The position numbers were made by a program, and so were the translations under genes. The notes under the pieces were generated by a model that was not told the origin of the DNA, searched no databases, and saw nothing but the letters and a program-made list of their open reading frames with translations. From contig NC_064619.1 of assembly GCF_023898315.1 (NCBI RefSeq), positions 477,627,376 to 477,691,375 of the forward strand: a stretch of 64,000 nt of DNA. Reading direction: 5' to 3'. Every line of letters begins with the position of its first letter. Position 1 is the first letter of the stretch. Below, piece after piece: positions 23,488 through 36,000 of this stretch. The stretch comes from Schistocerca nitens. Lineage: Eukaryota > Arthropoda > Insecta > Orthoptera > Acrididae.

Positions 23488-26400
23488 CATGCCAGCAGAG
23501 GTCGCGTCCGAATTCTCGCGTGCCCTCTGGTGGACGGGACTCTACTTGCGGCAACTACCGTCCGTGACGCGCCGTGCCAATGTGCGCCTCCCGCGATCTT
23601 TCTGGTGGCTACTACAACTGTCTTCTGATATTGGTAAAATGTTTACCTCGGTGGCTCCAATTAGTTTTTAATACGTGGGGCAAACAAATGAAAATGAGTC
23701 AGATGGAAAACATTAAGTAAGCAGTTGATTATTTCACAAGTAATCGTCGTAACTGCTAGTATATTTATACCACTGTGAGCAAGACAGGCAATGTCCTCTT
23801 GGCAAAATGTTTGCCGCTGTACCCAGGTGTGCACATCTTCATCCAAAGTAAATCAATGGTCACAAATGTCTTTCTTCAAGGCTCTGAAAATATGGAAATC
23901 ACATATGGAGAGATTGGGACTGTGTGGAGGATGTGTAGGGGCTCCACAGTCAAACGACTGCAACATACTCTAAACATCCTTAACAACATGTGGGCACACC
24001 TGGGTACAATCATGGACTGATGTCGCATTACAAAGCATTAACATATACTGAAAGATTGTCATATACCTAAAGTCATCGTACAAGCTAATACGAATACATA
24101 AAACATTACTTAGTTTTATGCAACATGCCTGTGGTGTTTTGATGCCATTTGTTAACTACCCATATGGTGCACAAAGAATCCTTAGGGTTCTAAGTTTACC
24201 AAGTACTAAACTTAATTGCAATCATCATGTAAAACAATGGAAAACTGTCAAGTTATATGATGGAAAGCCTGAGACTTTGTACATCAAAAGGGGACTTTTA
24301 ATTATGCATACTGAATTCAGTATCATTGTTTACACTTGCCACGTGTGAAATGAAAATTATGATAAAAGGGTGAAAGAGGCCCATCTGGCTCAGGTTGAAA
24401 GCACCTGTTCATGTTTTTACAGTATTTGCAATTTAAAATTTGGGTCTTTTTAAAGCTCTGCCTTAAGAAACACACAATTAGTTCTTGTTATTTACCCAGG
24501 CATATTTTGATGACTAAGTATCATCTTGTGTGGTTCAAATTAATTTCTGTAAAATATAATACTAAGTTCAAAAAAAGTATTTCAAAAATACTAAAATTTC
24601 TTCATGACTACTTTGCAGATGATACTGGAATGTCTTCTTGGTGTTTATTTCCCTAATGGTGATTTTATGAATAGGCTATTGAAACAGTTCAGTAGCCACA
24701 GTCAATCTGTAACTTCTGTATCTTGCCAAGTTTCTTTCTTCTATTACTTTTTCTCGCTGTCTCTATGTGATATCAGTGATGTAAGGCTCCTGCTGTTCAG
24801 TACCCTTGAAACATGACACAGCTTCTCCCCTGCAAACTTCAATTAATTGCATCAAAGATGCTAAAAGAGAATTTTCTTGTTCCAGTGAAATGACACACTC
24901 AGACAAGTTGAACTCTTATTATTTTCTATAATGTAGAACTAACTTCTCTTAATGTATCAACTATCCCATGTGTTACATTCTGGCAAGATGTTGTCATACA
25001 TATGTCTCACACAAGACTCAGAACAATAGTACAATAAAATCTGATCATCAATCCTGCAATGATTTCATTGGCGTTATGGAGGTCACATGTGCTTCATGCC
25101 CTTCCCTTGCCACCCCATGGAGAAAAAACTCCACTCAGCAGGTAGAAGCACCAGTCCATGGGCTGCATCACCAATGGCACAGGATTGGTACAATTCCAAT
25201 CTGTACAAACCACCAAAAAAATTCCTGAACGTAGGGTGCTTCCTACTTACTAACTTTCTTAACCCAAGAACATCTTTCATCGGCCAATGGATATCAAGGA
25301 TGTGGAAAATCTCACTCTTTGAAAGACATGTTATACCTCAATATGCTCTCAAAATGATAAAAAAGGGCATAAAGAAACCAATCCGTAAAAATGCAGTTTC
25401 GCTAGCAACGCATTTTTCAGATGAAGAATCCAAACAAAAACACTTGTAGTTATTAGGCCTAAAATTAATAAACATCCCTGAACTCACTATTATACTTTCA
25501 TAAATAAATTTAAGCCTAAGAAGATGACAAACAGGCATTGAAATGTGTCAGGGTAAATAAAATGAACTATATTGTGTTTTACATAGGCAGAGTACAAGAA
25601 GACCTAAGTTAAAAATTGCAAATACAAAAGAAACCTCAGCAGGAGCTTCCAGCGTAAGCAAGATGATTCTCTCAAAGCCATGCCAACATTTCCCTCAAAG
25701 TTTTACAAAAACTCAAGGATGTAACAGTACAGTTACGCAAAACTCTCCTCTATATTAAGTTTAACTAACTCTGTCTGAGTAATAATAGAATTCATGGTTT
25801 TGTAAAAGTCAATGTAAACAGCAGGTCATCTGCAGCACAAGTAGCCAAAAGAAAAACAAATCATTTCGTTACAAGAAGAAATTCTTATATGCTGAAAAAA
25901 CAGTAGCTCTATGTTCAGTTATATAGAACACATTTTGAATTAGCTAATCTCATAAAGACGTCTGCCCATTTTAATGACATCGCAAAAAAAAAAAAATCAA
26001 GCGACACACAGAAACACTAATGAAAAAGAAGGAAGAAACACAAAACAAAAAACTGAATCACATTACGAAATCAAACAAAATAATGAATAAAGAAGACAGA
26101 ATAGTTGCCCAACACAAGTACCATGGCAGACATGTCAATTTAAGTGACACAGAATTAACAAAGCAAGAAAGACAATTACTCAAAAAGGAGATCAAACATA
26201 ACAAACAAACACAAACACATCACACAGGAAATAGAAAACCTGGCCACAGAAACAAAACACAATAAAACAAGAAGTTGGAAAAATCAGAATTTAGTGCCAA
26301 CTTTAACAAGGGAGCTGGAGAAGAAGAGACGGGAATAAAACCCACATTAACAGAAAAACAAAAACAAAACAAAACATAACCAGAAAACTAAACAAAAACT

Positions 26401-26969
26401 ACAAGAACATAAAGCAGTCATCACCAAGGCAGGTAAAGGGAATACACGAGTCCTTGCGAGAGAGAGGCAGAATAAATCAACACAACAAAAGAATTCATAG
26501 AAGAGAACATCATTAAATTAATCAGTGGTCCCACCACAAGGTACCAAAGAAACATACAAAAAATTCTAAAAACTCTCAAGAGTTTCCATTATAAAAGCTC
26601 AAGCTAAATGTAAGACGCAAAAGAATCCTAAATAGTCTGCCAAAAATACATAAACACAACAGTCCAATTACACCACTAATTAACTGGTTGGTTGGTTGGT
26701 TGGTTGGGGAAGGAGACCAGACAGCGAGGTCATCGGTCTCATCGGATTAAGGAAGGACGGGGAAGGAAGTCGGCCATGCCCTTTCACAGTAACCATCCCG
26801 GCATTTGCCTGGAGCGATTTAGGGAAATCACGAAAAACCTAAATCAGGATGGCCAGACGCGGGATTGAACCGTCGTCCTCCCGAATGCGAGTCCAGTGTG
26901 CTAGCCACTGCGCCACCTCGCTCGGTACTAATTAACTCAAAAAACTGCACCATCCTACCATTTTGCTAG

Positions 26970-27005
<36 letters not shown>

Positions 27006-30000
27006 ACTGAAATTATAAACTTTCACACACAGGAACCTACAAAACACCAGTGGATTGATAGAAAATATAAAAGAAATAAATATACCATCAAGTGGAAACC
27101 TCGAATCTTAACATTACATCCATGCACACAACAAATGTGCCAGTAGGAGAAACAATATGCATTATTAAAGAACGACTGCTGAAATAAGGCAATACAACAC
27201 ATGCAGACATTGATGAAATTGAAGCCATCCCAAAGATTATAACTGAACAGAACTGTTTCACTTTCTATCTACAAAAATAGATTTGCCCATCAACTGCCTA
27301 CTTGCAAACATATTTCTCAGCCACATTGAAAATATAAGATAATACACACGTACTGTTACGTGGATGACATCATTTGCTTAACAGATGAAATAGACACCTC
27401 AATGAAACAATTACAAGTGACAAACACAGTTCACCCTAAAATAAATCTCGTCACTGAGACAGAAGCAGGCACGAAAATTAATTTCTTAGACATTACTATA
27501 CACAGAATCAACAACAAACATGCTTTTGGAATATTCATGAGACCTACAGTGACAAGTACAACCATTCACAATTATTCCTATCACCCCCAAGCACACAAAT
27601 TTGCAAGTTTCAGACGCGTGCTACACAGGCTCAACAGAACTCCACTGGACAAACTCAGCTACACACATGACCTACATAATACACCAGACAGGAGGGGGAA
27701 TGGGTTCAGTACACAAATAATGAACAAACCAAACAACAAAATAAACAAGCAAACTAAAAACGAACAAACTGAACAAATTACCAGCCACAACAAAGAGCAA
27801 GGGACACAAATGCTTGACAAACTCAGGGAATCAGGAACACCTTACAAAGAACACAGAATTCCGCATACATATAAGCAACAAAAATGCTCACAGGGTGGAA
27901 AACATTCTAAAGAAACAAAAGACTACAAATATCATTCCACAAGAACAACACAGTACAGAAAAATCTAAACATTAAGAACACCTCCACAAACAAACTCTCC
28001 AAAACTGGAATATTATCAGTTAAGCTGTAGTTCACGCCAATCTGTCTACATAGGCCACACATGCAGAAATTTTAAAACTAGATATTCTGAACACATAAAT
28101 GCCTTAAAAGGTGACAATACAACTAATTTTACTTATCTCATACAAGAAAACAACCACCAAACAATATTGAAACTGATAAGATCCTCAGAGAAAGCAACAG
28201 TCTCTATAAAAACACACAATATAAGAGAACTACCACAGACAAAAAAAACAATGAAACACAGAAGGAAAGTCTTAAATGTTCACGAAACATCCAAAATTAG
28301 TGTCAGACTAAAGGTAAACAAAATGATTAACAAGTGAGCAGCACAAATAAAATAGCTTCTTTCAATAACTATGGAGAAATAAATATCTGTGCAGGTTACA
28401 TTTCGTGAAAGATGTGTGTAGGAAAAAGGCGAGACTGAAATTTTATGAAATAATGGCGACAAATCAGTGTACACAATAGCAATACAATATTCACCAGACA
28501 CACACAACAGGACAGAAAATGGAAGTATGCTAACATATAATTGATTGGTGCACAAGTTCGTAGCAATTTTCGATAAGTTTAATAAACATGACTTTAGTCA
28601 TCTGTAATATACTCTCCTTCACTATTTACAACAGTGTGCCCAAGTCGGGGTAACTTTTTGATTCTGCGACTGTAGAAATCGCGTGGTTTTCAGGCGAAGA
28701 ACTCGTCGAGTCATGTTCGGAGTGCATTTTCATCCGTAACAGAAGTTTCTCAAAGGCTGTTTGATAGAGAGAGGACAAGGTGAAAATCTGAGGGTACAAG
28801 ATCAGGTGAAAAAAAATTGGGTGCGGAATGACTTCCCACCAAACTCCTGTATAGTGTCTGTTAGTCTAGCAGAATCCTGGTGCGCATTTTTGTGGAGTAG
28901 CATCACTTCACACAGTCTTCCTGGTCGTTGTTCTTGGACTGTGTCTGCAAGACATCTCAGTTGACAATAAATGTCAGCAGTGATGGTGATACCTTGGGGA
29001 AGCAATTCATAATACACTACACCATCGCTGTTCCATCAGATGCATAACATTATCGTTTGTGGATGCACACAGGCCTTTGTACAAGGAGTTGCTGCTATGT
29101 TCGGGCTCAAACATTCTTTTCTTTACTTTATGTTGGATAATGACACCATTTCTCATCACAAATAACAATAGAGGACAAATGTTTCGTGTTGTTCACAAGC
29201 CAATTTATGATGAGAAAGCAGGGATGCACATATGGCCACCGCCAATTTTTGTGATTTTGGCTTAGAGCATACGGTACTCATACATCCAGTTTTTGAAGCT
29301 TTCTCCATTGCATGCAAATGTCACAATTGTGGAATGATCATGGTTTATCACATTTGCCAGTTCTCAAGTACCCTGATCACTGTTGATTAATGTGTTTAAA
29401 CTATCTTCACCAAACCCAGTAGGTCTTCCTGTACATGGAGAGTCACTAATATCAAAACGATCGTCTGTGAAATGAGAAAACAGTTTTCTCACCATCCTAT
29501 GTCCAATGACATTATCTTCATACATGGTGCAAGTGTTTCTGGCTGCCTCCGCTGCTGTCACGCCTCTACTGATCTCAAACAGAAAAATGTGTCAGGAATG
29601 TTACAATTTCTCCACTTGGCAATCCATTTTCTAGCATCCATAGCTCCACTCACTATCTCAAAATTACAATACGTAAACTCAAATAGGAACAGTGAACTAC
29701 AAATGAAAAATGACAATTGATAAATAAACCCACATCAACTGCACTACCAACATCTAAAACAAAAATGTTACGAACTTGTGCACCATCTTAATATAAAGCT
29801 ACCCAGGAAAAGTATTTCAAAAATAAACAAAATTTCTTTGTGACTGCTTTGTAGATGACATACTATCAAAATGACAAAAAAAGACATGAAGAAGCCTTTT
29901 CAGTTGAGCAACATAAATAAAATAATCATGTTACAGTTTTTAGGCCTGAAGTTGACAAATGAGCATGAACTTTGCATTATATTTTACACAAAGAAATTTG

Positions 30001-33000
30001 ATCCAGAACCAATGACATGTAGGTGTCAAAATAAATCTGGGTAGATAAAAAGAACAAAAATGTTAATGTGTAAGGCCGAGTTTAATAAAAAAAACCAACT
30101 GTACAAAAATGGCATGCACAAACAAGTTTGAACAAGAAATATCTTCAGAGACTAATTTTTTGCAGTTTTGTGTAATAAAAGGAACTCCATGTTCTTATTT
30201 GTATTGTGTGGGGCTTAATGGTCACACCTAAGGAAAATTGTGAACTTTTCTGATACAGCAGAAAATGAATACCATAGTGCGCAACACTACAATCAATATT
30301 GTAAATAACTTGTACTGATTAATTCTGCATAATGTCAAGTGTATATTCTTTATTATGAAATGTCTGATCTATGAAGTGGAAAGGTAGTGTGACATGTTTA
30401 CTCTTTGCAAGTTAAGTTCTTTGTATTATTTGGAGGGAAGTGGCATTTAATTATGTATATTTGTGTTGACTTCTTAATATGTTTAAATAATGAGATTTTT
30501 AAAAATTTGTTTGCTGGCAACTATGTAATAACTGGTTCATACAAAGGGACTTTGTAATGTATAAAGAGAAACCCAACGTAGTTCCCCTCTGCAACGGAAG
30601 TGAGTTGGCGTGCTAGGAAAAGGTGGATATGGCACTCAGTCTGGGCGGCAAGTGAGAAAGCACAGTAGTCAGTCGGCAACCAGTACCCAATGAGTGAACA
30701 GTGCAGGTGCCGAGCAAGGCTTACAGTACTGCAACTGAGATGGAAAGGCCTCGGATTTAATACACGGCTGTAAAATGGTGCTCTCGATTTGGGGAAAGCT
30801 CTAAAAATGATATTAACAACACCAAGAAGAAGTAAAGAGAGCTAATTATTGCCAATGGAAAGACCACCTAGCTGCCACATGCTCGCCACCACGATTGCGC
30901 AACCACTTTGTCACACATACGAAAGGTCAGAACTGTATTACTGTATGAACCAGTAATGTTGTGTTTGGTTCTGAGAAAATATAATCCTAATATTCAAAAT
31001 GTGTTTGAACAATGTGTCTATCTTATGCACTTATTCAAGTAGGATCCTCTCTTTTAAGTGACGAAATCCGAGAGTGTCCTTTGCATAAAAAGCATTAACA
31101 GTTTCACAGTGCATTTTATTGATGTGTGGCAAAGTTATGTCAGTACTCTTAATGTGCGGGCTAAAATTTACTTTTTTTTCCAACATATAAAAGACATTAT
31201 TTATGTTTGAGTATTTCGAAAATTAACTAGAAAATGAACTTTAATATTAGTTTAGGAAAGATTATTACTTGGAAAACAAAAGTGTTCTAATGTTTGTTGC
31301 TTTAAAGTAGTTTTCAAAACTTCACAAGAGGTACCATAACACTTTGTCTTTTTACTGGAGATTATCTCTTATTTGTAGAGGTTATTGTCAGGGAAAGAGA
31401 GTTAAATTAGTACAAACTTAATGATCTCAGATGAAAGAGAAAACCAATGCTACCTTAATGCTTCATAATTCTGGAAGTGTGTATAGTTTTGTTGCTACAA
31501 TGAAAGGGATAGTTTGTGGGACCATATTTCTTTTCTATCATAACAAAACAGGATAAATCAGATTAGTAGGTTTCTAGCTAATGATTCTTGAAATGATTAC
31601 TGAGAAGCAAAAGTAGAAAGTTTGTATACTGTGTCTCCTTATTGCTTTTGTGTAGTAAATGTGTGTATTAATTGTACTCTATTATTATCATGTGTTATCT
31701 GGTCCTGTGTGGGTTGTGAAGAGCAAGTTTACGCTATATTAGTTAAAGGAAAAAGTAATGATTAAAGTAAATAAGAAAAAGGGCTCATTTGCAAATCTTG
31801 TTAATGCTTAACTGCTAAAGTGACAACTGGTGCTGACCACTGTGTAATTTGTCCATCTGGGTGTGTTCACTGCAATTCACAGAAAACAATTTAATGAAAG
31901 TTCGTTTTGAATTAGTAAAATTAGGTTCTTTATAAGTAATGTCTTTACATTATTATGCCTAATTAGGCTGGCGACTGTATAACTATTTCGTTAACGGTAA
32001 TTGGTTACTGCTACTTTTTTCAAAATTATTTTCTTTCTTTTTTGTTTTTAGGGCGCAAAACTGCTATGGTCATTAGCGCCCAGCCCATGACTTAGGAAAC
32101 AGTAAAAAACCGAAATTGAAAACCAGCAGCAATGGGAACAAAGTCATAAAATTGGAGAAACTAAAAGCAGAAGGAATGCTTAAAAATCCACTACAGAAAG
32201 GGGTTGGTTGTCCCCAAAAAAGGCTTCAAATGACTGACGTCATTTCACTGTCACTAATAAACTGGAGAACGCGGTCGGCTGAGCGCGTGTCATCTGCTAA
32301 AATCGACGATAGATCAGGCGATAGCTGTAGACGGGAGCGTAACGGATTAAAATAGGGGCATTCAATTAAAAGGTGTCTTACCGTCCACAGCTGAGAGCAG
32401 TGGGGACAGAGTGGGGGAGGATCGCCGCTTAAAAGATGTCGATGGCTAAAAAGACAGTGCCCTATCCGGAGTCTGGCTAAAATTACCTCCTCCCGACGAC
32501 GCGTTCGGGAGGAAGAGGTCCAAGCGCAAGGAAGGGCTTTCACTTCCCGCAATTTATTATGGGGAAGTGTTGACCAATGCGCATGCCATAAATGAGCAAC
32601 TTTTCGACATAAACCGCTCCGTAGATCGGTAAAGGGAAGCGACTGAATAGCTGGCCGAGGAAGAGAGACTGCAGCCTTGGCCGCTATATCGGCCGCCTCA
32701 TTCCCACAGATACCAGGGTAAAGAGCTTGGAGACTGAGGAGAGAGCTGAGAGAATCTGAGCAGATAACGTACTGTATCCGCCGATGGCGGCGGATGTAGT
32801 GGACAGCCTGGACAACAGCGTAAAGCTCCGCAGTAGACACCGAACACTGGTCGGGAAGCCGAAATTGATTTGGGGTGTCGCCAACAATATAGGCACTCCC
32901 TACACCTAACGATGTTTTCGAGCCGTCGGTGTAAATAAATGTGGCGTCCGTCATTTGTGCACATAGAGCAGCAAATGCCCGACGATAAACAAGTGTAGGG

Positions 33001-36000
33001 GTACCATCCTTGGGAAATCGACAAAGGTCACGGAGAAGGCAGATCCGGGGACGGAGCCAAGGCGGTGCTGTACCCCAAGTTGTCAAGAAGGTTTTAGGAA
33101 AGCGGAAGGAAAGAGAATGGAGCAGTTGACGGAAGCGGACTCCCGGGGGTAGTAGGGAGGAGGAGCGGCCTGCATACCCTACATCAAAGTAGGCGTCGAA
33201 AAAAAGGTCATGGGCCGGATTAGCAGGCATGGAAGATAGATGGCTAGCGTAACGACTTAGAAGGACTGCTCGCCGATTGGACAGCGGAGGTTCAGCAGTC
33301 TCAGCATAAAGGCTTTCCACAGGGCTAGTGTAAAAAGCTCCAGACACTAAACGTAATCCACGGTGGTGGATAGAGTCGAGACGCCGAAGAATAGACGGCC
33401 GAGCAGAGGAGTAGACTATGCTTCCATAATCCAATTTCGAGCGCACTAAGGCGCGATAGAGGCGGAGAAGGACCACTCGGTCCGCTCCCCAGGAGGTACC
33501 ATTCAGGACACGGAGGGTGTTAACCGATCGCAGACAGCGAGCCGAAAGATAGGAAACATGGGAGGACCAGCACAGTTTTCTGTCAAACATAAGACCCAAG
33601 AATTTAGCGACGTCTGAAAACGGAAGGTTGACAGGTCCTAGATGTAAGGAGGGCGGAAGAAACTCCTTACGTCGCCAAAAATTAACACAAACGGTCTTAC
33701 TGGGAGAGAAACGGAAGCCTGTTTCGATGCTCCAAGAGTGGAGGCGATCGAGACATCCTTGAAGACGTCGTTCAAGAAGGCTGGTCCGTTGAGAGCTGTA
33801 GTAGATCGCAAAATCATCCACAAAGAGGGAGCCCGACACATCAGGAAGGAGACAATCCATAATTGGATTTATAGCGATGGCAAACAGTACAACACTCAGC
33901 ACGGAGCCCTGGGGTACCCCGTTTTCTTGGGAGAAAGTGCGGGAGAGGGTAGTGTTCACCCGCACCCTAAATGTGCGCTCTGCCATAAATTCGCGAAGAA
34001 AAAGGGGCAGCCGGCCTCGAAAGCCCCAAGAGAACAGTGTGCGGAGGATGCCTGTCCTCCAACAGGTATCGTATGCTCTCTCCAGATCAAAAATATTGCT
34101 ACTGTTTGGCGTTTCCGGAGAAAATTGTTCATGACATAAGTGGAGAGAGCAACAAGATGGTCAACTGCAGAACGACGCTTTCGGAATCCGCATTGGGCAG
34201 GTGTTAAAAGACTGCGGGATTCCAGCCACCACGCTAAATGGTAATTCACCATACGCTCCAAAACCTTATAGACACTACTCGTGAGAGAAATGGGGCGATA
34301 GCTAGAGGGGAGATGTTTGTCCTTTCCAGGTTTCGGAACAGGAACGACGATAGCTTCCCGCCATCGTCTGGGAAAAGTACTGTCGGTCCAAATTCGATTA
34401 TAAAGGCGAAGGAGGTAACGCAGACTATGGGTTGATAAATGCAGCAACATTTGGATGTGGATACCATCCGGTCCTGGGGCGGAGGAGCGAGAAGAAGAGA
34501 GTGCATGTTGGAGTTCCCGCAAGGAGAAAAAAGTATTGTAGCTTTCGCGATTTTGAGAGGAGAAAGCAAGATGTCGCACTTCCGCTGCACGTTTCTTCGG
34601 GAGAAACGCTGGCGGGTAATTTGAAGAGCTCGAAATCTCGGCAAAGTGCTGACCCAATGAGTTAGAAATTGCGACGGGGTCCACTAATGTGTCATGCGCG
34701 ACAGTGAGCCCAGAGACCGGGGAGAAACTAGGCGCGCCTGAGAACCGTCGAAGCCGACTCCAAACTTCCGAGGAGGGAGTGAAGGTGTTAAATGAGCTAA
34801 TAAAGAATTTCCAGCTTGCATTCTTGCTATCGCGGATGACACGACGGCATCGTGCTCGGAGCTGCTTATAGCGGATACAGTTGGCCAAAGTAGGATGGTG
34901 GCGGAAAACGCGGAGAGCACGTCGCCGCTCACGTAGTGCATCACGGCATGCCTCGTTCCACCAAGGAACTGGGGGGCGCCGGGGTAATTCGGGGGTGCGT
35001 GGTATTGAATGTTCCGCAGCTGCAAGAATAACGTCGGTAATATGTGTGACCTCATCGTCGACGCTGGGAAAGGGACGGTTATCGAATGTCGCTAGAGACG
35101 AAAAAAGTGTCCAATCGGCTTGGGCAAACTTCCAGCGTCGCGGGCGCATATATGGCTTTTGAGGCTGCAGTCTAAGGACACATGGAAAGTGGTCACTCGA
35201 GTGTGTATCATCAAGGGCGAACCATTCGAAGCGCCGAGCTAGCGAAACAGTACCGACCGCAAGGTCCAAATGAGATAAATTTGTCGTGGAGGCAGACAAA
35301 AATGTAGGGACCCCAGTGTTGAGGCAAACTAGATCTGCTTGGTGGAAGACGTCTAGCAATAGTGAGCCACGTGGACAAGGATGTGGAGATCCCCAAAGCG
35401 GGTGGTGGGCATTGAAGTCCCCAACCATCAAATATGGGGATGGAAGCTGACCAAGAAGATGAAGGAGATCAGCTCGTGCCATTGGTGTGGACGATGGAAT
35501 GTAGACAGTACATAGAGAGAAAGTGTATCCGGAAAGGGAAAGACGGACGGCGACAGCTTGGAAGGAAGTGTTTAAATGGATTGGGTGATAATGGAGAGTT
35601 TCATGGAGAAGAATCATGAGTCCTCCATGTGCTGGAGTGCCTTCAACAGAGGGGAGATCATATCGGACGGACTGAAAATGAGGGAGAACAAAGCGGTCGT
35701 GGGGACGCAGCTTTGTTTCCTGAAGACAGAAGATGACCGGCGAGTAGGATTGTAAGAGGATCGACAATTCATCCCGATTAGCTCAAATACCGCGGATATT
35801 CCAGTGGATAATGGACATAGGGTGAACAGAAAATGGAGGAATGTGACCAAGGTTGCTATCAACTCAACGACTGCTCTGAGCTTGCGACCGACAGCATGGA
35901 ATGGCATTCAGCCGAAGGCAGAAGATCCTGATCCATAGGTTGGTCAGGAGCAGCTCCTGCCACCAGCGACCGGCCGGTTGATCGGCCGCCAGCAGTGCGC

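Larger units (their letters stand above)
18653..23616 (-). mobile_element. Ty3/gypsy LTR retrotransposon, copy 2 (inactive)
   Basis: Same family, orientation and ends as copy 1, flanked by the same 5-bp duplication ACTGT (18648-18652 and 23617-23621). LTRs are at 18653-18902 and 23343-23616. The coding region is closely similar to copy 1 along its length but broken several times. It lies in MRPL15 intron 2, upstream of exon 3, in the same transcriptional sense as the host gene. Confidence 0.95.
26000..28330 (+). pseudogene. Penelope-like retroelement (RT and GIY-YIG endonuclease), decayed
   Basis: An N-terminal part with GRHVNLSDTELTKQERQLLKK is at 26125-26210. The RT palm with CYVDDIICLTDE is at 27350-27385. 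It is followed by VHPKINLVTETEAGTKINFL, DITIHRINNKHAFGIFMRPT and YHPQAHKFASFRRVLHRL. A GIY-YIG endonuclease core (GIYQLSCSSRQSVYIGHTCR, then TRYSEHINAL) is at 28005-28105. RT plus C-terminal GIY-YIG is the hallmark of Penelope-like elements. Between 26300 and 27350 the frame is lost through stops and indels, and a SINE and a TA microsatellite interrupt it. It primes and integrates differently from LINEs, but this copy is dead. Confidence 0.85.

Noticed and set aside
24968..25449. Possible host exon or small gene
   Set aside because: No recognisable motif, no matching splice partners, and it lies in the middle of a split repeat.
26686..26926. A tRNA gene
   Set aside because: A and B boxes are present, but no full cloverleaf with anticodon arm is evident, and the sequence has a SINE body, AACC tail and target duplication.
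34689..35162. Plus-strand frames across the LINE
   Set aside because: Antisense shadows of ORF2, which has clear endonuclease and RT motifs on the minus strand.
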